47,199 bases of DNA from Clostridiales bacterium (GTDB lineage Bacteria; Bacillota; Clostridia; Oscillospirales; CAG-272), in the NCBI GenBank assembly GCA_012514145.1, contig JAAZAV010000054.1, positions 1 to 47,199 on the forward strand, given 5' to 3'. Below are positions 41,040 to 47,199 of the stretch, piece after piece. Within the stretch, counting starts at the first letter, position 1. Each line of letters begins with the position of its first letter. Below the pieces are notes generated by a model that searched no databases, was not told where the DNA came from, and saw only the letters and a program-made list of their open reading frames with translations. The translations under genes were made by a program, and so were the position numbers.

Positions 41040-41900
41040 TCATGAATCCTCCCGCCACGCCTTAGAGCAGCGGCCGCAGGGCTTGTACCCCCGGGCAATC
41101 AGCTCGGCGGGGTTGTCGGTGGGATATTCAAGCCGATTGCTCTCTTTCATGCTCTTCACACTCGAGCAGTCGGGATTTACATGAAATGTGCCGGATGAAA
41201 CGTTGATAATAACAAGGTATTTCGCGTTCTCCGGGTCATTGGAACGTTCGGGAACACCTGTCTGCGCCGCAGTCTCGGGTTCGGCGGTTATCTCATACCC
41301 GTTCCCGCACACCGAGCAGACACGATATCCGCATAACTGCGGGTCAGCGAGATCCTCCACCGTCAGTTCAACGCGGTTAGCCTCAGACATTTTCAAAGCA
41401 TGCCGGCATTCGGTGCGCAGATGACAGACACGTGAGTTGCGATTCACCACCACCGTTCGAGGGAAGGTCAGGGGAGGGGCGGCGGTTTCAGCCGTTTTGG
41501 CGGCAGTCTCATTCTCGGTTACAGATACAGTTCGTTCAGCCGTTGTCTCGGCGGGCGGGGAGGTATCTGCGGGCGCGGCGGTTGTTTCAGCCGGCGCGGC
41601 GGTGGTTTCGGGAGCCGCGGTTTCAATGTCGGGCGCCGATGTCTCAGGTTCGGTTGTAGTTTCGGGTTCGGCATCCTGCTCCCCAATGATCGCATCGGAC
41701 GGCGAATCAGGTGTTTCAGCATCGGGGGCGGATGTTACAGCAGTCTCGACCGCCAATATGCCCGCGTCCGCAATACGGTGAACCACGGCGGTTTCAGCCG
41801 CCCCGGGACCGGAGCAGGCAGACAAAGCAAGCACCGGCAGAATTACCGCCGCAGCCATAAAAAAACAGAGATGCCGTAAGCCGTTGTGTGCCGTCCTCAT
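41040..41900 (-). CDS. Lipoprotein with two Ada-like Cys/His zinc motifs
   Basis: A 286-residue lipoprotein (lipobox LSAC, Cys29). A long Ala/Glu/Thr/Pro linker (about 50-145) precedes two copies of a motif. Copy 1: VCHLRTECRHALKMSEANR (159-176) then GYRVCSVCG (191-199). Copy 2: FHVNPDCSSVKSMKESNR (239-256) then GYKPCGRCSKAW (271-282). The pattern H-x4-C ... MxExNR ... GYxxCxxC resembles the Ada-type metal-binding fold seen in secreted nucleases and surface proteins of Firmicutes. Function unknown; copy 2 has lost the second His of copy 1 (Val248). Start overlaps the upstream SGNH hydrolase stop by one base. Confidence 0.8.
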   Translation of the reverse strand: MRTAHNGLRHLCFFMAAAVILPVLALSACSGPGAAETAVVHRIADAGILAVETAVTSAPDAETPDSPSDAIIGEQDAEPETTTEPETSAPDIETAAPETTAAPAETTAAPADTSPPAETTAERTVSVTENETAAKTAETAAPPLTFPRTVVVNRNSRVCHLRTECRHALKMSEANRVELTVEDLADPQLCGYRVCSVCGNGYEITAEPETAAQTGVPERSNDPENAKYLVIINVSSGTFHVNPDCSSVKSMKESNRLEYPTDNPAELIARGYKPCGRCSKAWREDS

Positions 41901-42907
41901 CAGCCAAGTATATCCCGGAGCACCGGCAGCAGGGTCATAGCCATGCGGTAGAAGCCGAGATCATTCGGATGGCAGCCGTCCACCGTGCAGGCGTCACGGT
42001 CGCGGTCGCCGTATAGTGTCTCGCCGTCGATGAAGCGCACATGCCTGTCGCCGGCGGCGACGGCGTTGTCATATGTGGCTCGGATAACATCGCGGCGGCG
42101 GGCGTTGCCCTCCCGATCCCAGTCGAAATCGGGTTTGCTCATAATGACTATGGGCAGATTCGGCTGAGCCGCGCGAATAATTTTGAAGAATGGCTCATGA
42201 GTTTCGGCGAGATGCTCGGCGCTCGGGGCGTTGTGGTCATAGTCATAGACGAAGGCGGACATGGTCAGCCCGGCGATATACTCGGCCATGGCAGGTTCGC
42301 CCCGTCCGGCGCCCGAGAAGCCGAAGTTGCGGTGGTCGGCGTCCAGCAGCCGCGAAACGATGGCGGTATATGACGCGCCCACACGGGTACAGCAGCCGCC
42401 CTCGGTTATCGAGGAGCCGTAGAACACCACCGGATTATCTATGGCATATTGAATTGGCTCAAGCAGCAGGGCGTAGTCGTCCACACCCACCGTCATCGAA
42501 GCGAGCAGCTCGTTGCGGGGCAGCATTATTGTAATCTGCTGCAAACTGCCGTCAAGATGCAGGGTGACCTCGTTTGTCTTGTCAGATTCTGCGAATCCGT
42601 TGGGCTGCACAAAGCCGATGAAGCGGGAATCCGCCCCGATTCCGGAGTAGATGTCACAGCCCGCCGAGCCGCAGAGCGATATCCGTATGTCGTTGCCCAG
42701 GGTTTTAAGGGTGTATTTGACGTTCAGATTCCTGCTGTTCGTCCGGAAGCGCACACGCCCGCCGGTATTGCGCCGTCCCAAGCCTTTTACGCCCTCGCTG
42801 ACCGATGCGGCTGCCTCACGTGGCAGACGGTCGAAATTCCCGCCCTCGCCGTTATACGCAAGGCCGTAAATCTTAATCGGCGCTTCGGTGATGTCATGAA
42901 ATTTCAT
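41900..42907 (-). CDS. SGNH/GDSL-type esterase
   Basis: A 335-residue hydrolase with an N-terminal beta domain (about 1-150, opening with YGLAYNGEGGNFDRLPREA, resembling the GxDLY-type module) and a C-terminal SGNH domain. Catalytic motifs: VVFYGSSITEGG with nucleophile Ser166, FGFSGAGRGE (block II Gly), YDYDHNAP (Asn226) and DGCHPNDLGF (Asp310, His313). No signal peptide, so it appears cytoplasmic. Such enzymes often remove acetyl groups from sugars. First gene of a four-gene - strand set that continues with the zinc-motif lipoprotein; its promoter region faces that of the AEC permease. Confidence 0.9.
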   Translation of the reverse strand: MKFHDITEAPIKIYGLAYNGEGGNFDRLPREAAASVSEGVKGLGRRNTGGRVRFRTNSRNLNVKYTLKTLGNDIRISLCGSAGCDIYSGIGADSRFIGFVQPNGFAESDKTNEVTLHLDGSLQQITIMLPRNELLASMTVGVDDYALLLEPIQYAIDNPVVFYGSSITEGGCCTRVGASYTAIVSRLLDADHRNFGFSGAGRGEPAMAEYIAGLTMSAFVYDYDHNAPSAEHLAETHEPFFKIIRAAQPNLPIVIMSKPDFDWDREGNARRRDVIRATYDNAVAAGDRHVRFIDGETLYGDRDRDACTVDGCHPNDLGFYRMAMTLLPVLRDILG

Positions 42908-42949
42908 ATGCTTCCCGATTCCCTTCGCAATTTATGTATACTGAAAAAC

Positions 42950-42978
42950 TTGACAACCGGCGCCCAAAATGGTATCAT
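42950..42978 (+). promoter_or_regulatory. Sigma-A-type promoter of the AEC permease, overlapping a divergent promoter
   Basis: TTGACA and TATCAT with a 17-base spacer, about 35 bases before the ATG at 43015. On the - strand TTGTCA (42951-42956) with TAAATT 16 bases away could serve the SGNH hydrolase gene, so the two -35 boxes would overlap. Confidence 0.8.
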
Positions 42979-43014
42979 ATAGCCCGTGTCAAAAAACATA
43001 GAGGTGATGCGCCC

Positions 43015-43944
43015 ATGATGGCTTCATTTTCCGCCGCACTTGGTCAGATGGCTGTGCTGTTCAGCTTCATGCTCTGCGGCTATATCTTCAACAAGTTAAA
43101 AATCACGCCCCCCGAGACCTCGCAGGTGCTCTCGAAGCTGGAGATGTATATCTTCCTGCCCTGTCTTTGCTACAGGACGCTGAGCGGCTCCTTTACCCGT
43201 GAGGTGTTAGGTTCCAAGCTGAAGCTCATACTCTCGGCGTGCGTACTCTTCGCCGCGGTGGTGGCGGTGTCGCTGATTATCGTCCGCTTTTTCTCAAAGG
43301 ACAAAATGCAGCGCGCCATATACCTTTACGGCTTCATCATACCTAATATGGGCTACATGGGCTACCCGCTGGTGGAGGCGGTGTTCGGAGCCGAGGTGCT
43401 GGCGGATTTCATGGTCTTCGCCACGCCATTCAACATATTTATATACACCGCCGGCATATGGATGCTGAATCCGAATCGCACCTGGTCGGTTAAGTCGCTG
43501 CTCAATCCCACGCTCATAGCCCTGTTTTTAGGCGTGGCGGCGGGTCTCACCGGTTTGCGTCTGCCTGCCTTTATGGACACGGCGATAGCCTCCGCGGCGG
43601 CATGCATGTCGCCCACCGCAATGCTGCTCACCGGCTTTGTACTTGCAAGGGCGCCTCTCGGAGCGATGTTCAAAAACCCGAAAACCTACATTGCCTCCTT
43701 CATCCGCCTGGTGGCTTTCCCGGCGGTGTTCGGCGGTCTGATGCTGCTTTTAAGAGTACCCGACTACACGGCGCTGCTGGGCATCTGCCTGCTGGCGCTG
43801 CCCATAGGGTTAAACAACGTGGTCTTCCCGGAGTCCTTCGGCGTGGATTCCACAGCCGGCGCTCAGCTCTGTCTGATGGCAAATATCATGGGTGTGATAA
43901 CAATACCGCTGATATATTCGCTGGTTGGAACACTGGCGGGTTGA
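43015..43944 (+). CDS. AEC-family (auxin efflux carrier-like) permease
   Basis: A 309-residue membrane protein with about ten hydrophobic helices. The opening AALGQMAVLFSFMLCGYIFNKLKI, the pair IPNMGYMGYPLVEAVFG and the C-terminal NVVFPESFGVDSTAGAQLCLMANIMGVITIPL are typical of AEC transporters, which in bacteria carry small organic anions such as malate. ATG 43015 has GAGGTG eight bases upstream; an in-frame ATG at 42934 would overlap the promoter. A terminator follows directly. Confidence 0.9.
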   Translation: MMASFSAALGQMAVLFSFMLCGYIFNKLKITPPETSQVLSKLEMYIFLPCLCYRTLSGSFTREVLGSKLKLILSACVLFAAVVAVSLIIVRFFSKDKMQRAIYLYGFIIPNMGYMGYPLVEAVFGAEVLADFMVFATPFNIFIYTAGIWMLNPNRTWSVKSLLNPTLIALFLGVAAGLTGLRLPAFMDTAIASAAACMSPTAMLLTGFVLARAPLGAMFKNPKTYIASFIRLVAFPAVFGGLMLLLRVPDYTALLGICLLALPIGLNNVVFPESFGVDSTAGAQLCLMANIMGVITIPLIYSLVGTLAG

Positions 43945-43950
43945 ATATAC

Positions 43951-43980
43951 GGGGTGTGCCTTATGGCATACCCCTTTTTT
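43951..43980 (+). terminator. Intrinsic terminator after the AEC permease
   Basis: GGGGTGTGCC pairs with GGCATACCCC (one wobble) around TTAT, followed by six T residues. A related palindrome recurs at 44576-44600. Confidence 0.93.
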
Positions 43981-43992
43981 GCCGCAATGCCC

Positions 43993-44493
43993 TCAATAGC
44001 TGTCATTAACCGAATATGAAGTTGAATAATCGCAATTTGTGCATTTGATATGTTTTTTATAACTGGTATCCTGCCCAAAGCCTTCGTAGTCAACAGTGCA
44101 GGGATGATAGCACTTTGGGCAGATTGCCGGACTTGTTAACCTGTATTCCCGTCCGCAGATTGTACACACAACTATGAGAGGCTGAGATTTTGAAGCGGAA
44201 ATGTATCCGTTGATGACAGGAATATTATTCAGACGCCGATATTTATGACCCGTATATCGTCTTTTACCGCAGCGGGCACAAGTGCAGCCGTTCCAATCAT
44301 GTTGCGCCTGTTCCTTTTCCTTACCGCAGCGGGTGCAGGCACATTCATTCCAATCGTGCTGTTCGTCGCGTGTTTTGCCGCAGAGGATACACTTGCATCC
44401 GTTCCAATCGTGCTGTTCGTCACGTCTTTTACTGCAGCGCTTACACGTGCAACCGTTCCATTTGTGACCGAACACTTTACAAATCATAGCCAT
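43993..44493 (-). CDS. Cysteine-rich protein with four tandem zinc-knuckle-like repeats
   Basis: A 166-residue protein. Residues 10-82 are four near-identical repeats of 18-19 residues, HDWNGCxCxxCGKxRDEQ (10-27, 28-45, 46-64, 65-82), each offering Cys-x-Cys-x2-Cys plus His, so each unit or neighbouring units could bind zinc. The rest has CTICG, CPKC and CTNC pairs (110-113, 125-128, 151-154), like zinc ribbons. GAGGGGG precedes the ATG. The underlying DNA repeats every 54-57 bases. Family not recognised; zinc-dependent nucleic-acid or protein binding is the plausible type of role. Confidence 0.75.
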   Translation of the reverse strand: MAMICKVFGHKWNGCTCKRCSKRRDEQHDWNGCKCILCGKTRDEQHDWNECACTRCGKEKEQAQHDWNGCTCARCGKRRYTGHKYRRLNNIPVINGYISASKSQPLIVVCTICGREYRLTSPAICPKCYHPCTVDYEGFGQDTSYKKHIKCTNCDYSTSYSVNDSY

Positions 44494-44575
44494 AACGCCG
44501 CCCCCTCGAAAACACCGGAATTATTCATCAGAAATCAATATCACCGGATTATCCCGCACCGTTTGTATAACACCC

Positions 44576-44600
44576 GGAGTATGCCGCATCGGCATACCCC
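44576..44600. repeat. Palindrome related to the 43951 terminator stem
   Basis: GGAGTATGCCG and CGGCATACCCC form a stem with a three-base loop; the single G-U pair is favoured in - strand RNA, so it could end the glycyl radical enzyme transcript, although no T-run follows. The stem shares TATGCC/GGCATACCCC with the terminator on the other side of the zinc-knuckle gene. Confidence 0.6.
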
Positions 44601-44676
44601 GTTTAACTTTACGGCACACCCGGTTTGTATCGGCTGTCGGTATTATTCTTGAAAATACATCACCGATAACTTTTGC

Positions 44677-46935
44677 TCACTGATATGCCTCGGCTTGTCT
44701 TATATATTGGTTCTGTTCCGCTCTGTCCATGGAGTTAAAGAGAGCGTTCCAGCCGCAGACGCGGATCTGAAGATCCTGGTACTTCTCCGGCTCAGCCTGA
44801 GCAGCCCGAAGGGTCCGGGCGTCGAAGATATTGAAGTGAATCGCGTGACCGCCACGGATGCGCCACACCTCAAGCAGGGAGCGCATGGCGTTAAGCCCCT
44901 CCTCGCCGCGGACGGCAGAGGGATGCAGGCTGACATCAAGTGGGAAGTCGCCGCTGAAAAGCTGACCGTTCAGTTTGGTCTGGGAGAGAATTGCTCCGGT
45001 AGCGCCCCCCGCACCTGCGCCCTGGGAGGGAGAGGCGTTCTTTGACATCTCCTCACCCCGGCGGCGCCCGTCGGGAGTCGCTCCGGTTTTTCTGCCCTGG
45101 TCTATATACTGGCGGGCGTTGTGCAGCGAAGCCGACCAGAAACCGTTAGGTCGGCAGTTGCCGCAGGGTCTGCCCTTTATATAGCTGCCCAGCGCGGTGG
45201 TATACTTCTCGGCTATGCTGTCGGGCATATCTCGGTCGTTGCCGTACTTGTCTTTGTCGTTCAGCAGCTTGAGGCGGAGTGTCTCGCAGCCCTCGAAATT
45301 CGCCGCGAGAGCCTTCTTCATCTCGCTCAGCGGCACCTCTCCGGTGTCGTAGCAGTATTTCTTCACCATAGCCAGCGAATCGGCGGCGGTGCCTATGCTG
45401 CAAAGCAGGGCGCAGGTTGAGTAGGCTTTCGCGCCCCGGCAGTAGGCATCCTGCCCCTTCTCCAGCGCCGAGCGATAGGTGGAGGAGAATAAAGACTGAG
45501 GATTGACATAGTCGTAGTAGTTCTCATACTGCTGCGTACAGCGGTAGGATTCGTCGAAGAAGTACTTCGCGTAGCCGATGCAGGCGTCGAGGAACTTGTC
45601 GAAGGTGTCAAAGTCCTCCAGCTTGCCCATGGATATGCCGCAGAAATTGCCGGTGTTTGGGTCGGTGCCCTCGAAAAAGGCATACTCAATCGGCTTGGCG
45701 AGGTTGATATGAGTGCCGGTGCTGCCCACCGTCTGTGCGGGGGAGAATTCATAGCAGCCTTTGATGTCTGCCGCACGCGCCTCGGACAGGGTAAACCCCT
45801 TGGAGGTCAGCGCCTTCTCGATAAAGTCCTCAGAGACGAAGACGATGCTGTTGTGATTGCGGCGGATCATGTCCAGCGCCTTGTTGACAAAGGTCTTGGG
45901 CGTGCTCTCGCTGTACTTTAACTGAATTTTGGGATTCCATATGCCAAGCTCGTCGTAGACGTCGAGGATCATGTAGGACATGTCGCATATCTTGGTGGTG
46001 CCGTCGTCATTGGTGCCGCCGAGATAGACCGGCTGCCCCCAGTAGTTGTCGATAGCCTGGAACTGCATGAGGAAATAGGCCAGGAAGGTGCGGATATCCT
46101 CGTCCTCATAGCGTCCGCTGAGGCGATCCTCGATATAGTAGGGCTGCAGCACACGGTCGAGGTTGGACAGCGAACGGACCTGCAGCACCTCGATATGCTC
46201 TGATATAATAAAGTAAAGGTATATGAACAGCAGCACCTCATACACGGTGCGGGGAGCGCCGCAGCGCAGCCGGCGAAGGGCAGGCAGAACGGTGCCGCTC
46301 TTTTCGTTTTCACTCTCATGAGCTTCCCCATAGGCGATAAGGCGGTCAAGCAGGCGCAGCACGCCGTTTAATACTATCTCAATAGAGTCGTAGAAGCCCT
46401 TTTCCGCCTCGGTGAGTTCGCCGTCGCGGGCTGTCTTGTCGGCTTTCGCCTTCATGGCGTTCTCAAGCAGCCCCGGAAAGCCGATGGGGAGCATGTAGTC
46501 CCAGTCGGGAACGCTGTGGTCGTAGTCGGGCCAGATAGTCACCGCCCCGTCACGGCTCAGCAGATTCATGGTCTTGCTCACATCGGCAGGCAGCAGCTTT
46601 CCGAAAACCTCGGAGTTCCACTTACTGTTGAGCAAACCCTGCACGACCCGGTTCAGCGAGTGAATACCGGGGAAGTAGTCGCAGGGGTTCAGGTCAATTG
46701 GGGTGTGCTCCAGCACATACGCAACGGCTTTCGCTTTGATGACCGAATGGTGGGTGTCGGTGATGGTGCCGATGTATTCCGACAGCTTTTCCCTCATCGT
46801 TTTGGCGTCAAAGCCGGTGGACATGTCATACCGCCCGTCATGGCAGATAAAACGGCCGAAGTTGTTGTGGCTGCCGTCGTCGGTGTGATATTTCTGACGC
46901 AGATAGGCTGAATCTTTATCGCTTATGTATTTCAT
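44677..46935 (-). CDS. Glycyl radical enzyme, pyruvate formate-lyase-like, substrate unknown
   Basis: A 752-residue glycyl radical enzyme. The thiyl-radical Cys is Cys394 in IKGCYEFSPA, with Glu396 as in the GCxE dehydratase/lyase group and unlike the Cys-Cys pair of pyruvate formate-lyase. The glycyl loop is RVCGWNALFN (725-734, radical on Gly728), and GATPDGRRRGE (618-628) is the usual preceding motif. ATG 46935 is chosen; a 27-residue upstream extension overlaps the leader. Motifs RSLSNLDRVLQPYY and DNYWGQPVYLGG might help subfamily assignment. No radical-SAM activating enzyme is adjacent within the window. It has a strong promoter at 47022. Confidence 0.9.
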   Translation of the reverse strand: MKYISDKDSAYLRQKYHTDDGSHNNFGRFICHDGRYDMSTGFDAKTMREKLSEYIGTITDTHHSVIKAKAVAYVLEHTPIDLNPCDYFPGIHSLNRVVQGLLNSKWNSEVFGKLLPADVSKTMNLLSRDGAVTIWPDYDHSVPDWDYMLPIGFPGLLENAMKAKADKTARDGELTEAEKGFYDSIEIVLNGVLRLLDRLIAYGEAHESENEKSGTVLPALRRLRCGAPRTVYEVLLFIYLYFIISEHIEVLQVRSLSNLDRVLQPYYIEDRLSGRYEDEDIRTFLAYFLMQFQAIDNYWGQPVYLGGTNDDGTTKICDMSYMILDVYDELGIWNPKIQLKYSESTPKTFVNKALDMIRRNHNSIVFVSEDFIEKALTSKGFTLSEARAADIKGCYEFSPAQTVGSTGTHINLAKPIEYAFFEGTDPNTGNFCGISMGKLEDFDTFDKFLDACIGYAKYFFDESYRCTQQYENYYDYVNPQSLFSSTYRSALEKGQDAYCRGAKAYSTCALLCSIGTAADSLAMVKKYCYDTGEVPLSEMKKALAANFEGCETLRLKLLNDKDKYGNDRDMPDSIAEKYTTALGSYIKGRPCGNCRPNGFWSASLHNARQYIDQGRKTGATPDGRRRGEEMSKNASPSQGAGAGGATGAILSQTKLNGQLFSGDFPLDVSLHPSAVRGEEGLNAMRSLLEVWRIRGGHAIHFNIFDARTLRAAQAEPEKYQDLQIRVCGWNALFNSMDRAEQNQYIRQAEAYQ

Positions 46936-46968
46936 TTTTCTTTTTATGCCTCCGCATATGTCTCCGGT

Positions 46969-46984
46969 GCCGGCGAGAGCCGGC
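46969..46984 (-). other. Small hairpin in the glycyl radical enzyme leader
   Basis: GCCGGC-GAGA-GCCGGC forms a six-bp hairpin with a four-base loop about 35 bases before the ATG. Role unknown. Confidence 0.45.
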
Positions 46985-47021
46985 AAAAACACGAACAGCT
47001 TATGATATTCCGTCAAATTTA

Positions 47022-47050
47022 ATTCTATCAGACTTTTTGTTGAGTGTCAA
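47022..47050 (-). promoter_or_regulatory. Sigma-A-type promoter of the glycyl radical enzyme
   Basis: On the - strand TTGACA and TAGAAT are spaced by exactly 17 bases, about 90 bases before the ATG. TTGACA is preceded by a second ATTGACA copy six bases upstream. Confidence 0.85.
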
Positions 47051-47127
47051 TGTCAATATGTTAAAAATACCCCGGGCAGCTGTTATGTTACAATTGATGT
47101 GAGACATACATAAAAGGAGTAGAAAAA

Positions 47128-47190
47128 GTGATCGAGTCGTGTTAAAATAATGTTGCCCCCAACAAAATTCAACAGAAAGGACTCAATCAC
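47128..47190. repeat. Inverted repeat next to the right window edge
   Basis: GTGATCGAGTC (47128-47138) and GACTCAATCAC (47180-47190) are inverted copies with one mismatch, 41 bases apart, placed just before a new ATG. They could form a hairpin or belong to a mobile element whose body lies outside the window. Confidence 0.5.
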
Positions 47191-47192
47191 CC

Positions 47193-47199
47193 ATGAAGA
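47193..47199 (+). CDS. Start of a further gene (cut by the window end)
   Basis: ATGAAGA at the edge is preceded by AAAGGA about 12 bases upstream, so a + strand gene may begin here. Only two codons are visible; its nature cannot be told. Confidence 0.35.

Noticed and set aside
44248-44466. 54-57-base repeats as a CRISPR array
   Set aside because: The repeats are coding throughout, contiguous with no spacers, and translate to conserved Cys/His units.

Overview
The window looks like a chromosomal segment from an uncultured, probably gut- or rumen-associated Clostridia (Firmicutes; Oscillospirales- or Christensenellales-like). This rests on an IspH-ribosomal S1 fusion, many Cys-anchored solute-binding lipoproteins with Thr/Ala/Glu-rich linkers, ATG/GTG/TTG starts with GGAGG-type ribosome binding sites, sigma-A-type promoters and a glycyl radical enzyme. 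No rRNA, CRISPR array, complete transposase or prophage was seen. Judged by eye, bases 1-8500 are AT-rich (roughly mid-30s % GC) and the rest is mid-50s % GC.

Layout. (1) 1-8024, + strand: the 3' part of a DUF4367-like membrane-anchored protein, then four full-length ABC exporter half-transporters in two overlapping pairs, followed by degraded coding remnants (8085-8484). (2) 8634-12772, - strand: a compact potABCD polyamine uptake operon with a clear promoter. (3) 13203-14678, - strand: an orphan substrate-binding lipoprotein. (4) 14944-23698, + strand: galactokinase, small membrane protein, WalJ-type metallo-beta-lactamase-fold hydrolase, RlmH, WG-repeat protein, MnmG and an IspH-S1 fusion. 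(5) 23896-28656, - strand: two more orphan substrate-binding lipoproteins around a MutS-like ATPase. (6) 28987-34417, + strand: a divergent binding-protein-like lipoprotein, a small membrane protein, a KtrB/KtrA potassium uptake pair and a fifth binding lipoprotein. (7) 34737-39350, + strand: rpsO, pnp, rnhA and a phosphodiester glycosidase (NAGPA)-like exported protein. (8) tRNA-Val(GAC) on the - strand. (9) 39640-42907, - strand: SGNH hydrolase, Ada-like zinc-motif lipoprotein, methyltetrahydrofolate methyltransferase-like protein and phosphopantetheinyl transferase, read from a promoter region divergent to an AEC-family permease (43015-43944). (10) 43993-46935, - strand: a tandem zinc-knuckle protein and a glycyl radical enzyme with no activase beside it. 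The last bases hold the start of another + strand gene.

The housekeeping parts (tRNA and rRNA modification, translation, RNA decay, polyamine and potassium uptake) are conventional. The less explained parts are the four-exporter AT-rich block, the five related binding proteins without permeases (four with an EF-hand-like calcium loop at the same place), the possible internal translation start at the IspH/S1 junction, the MutS-like ATPase with an altered Walker B, the tandem zinc-knuckle protein with palindromes on both sides, and the unassigned glycyl radical enzyme. None is proven to be a new system from sequence alone.
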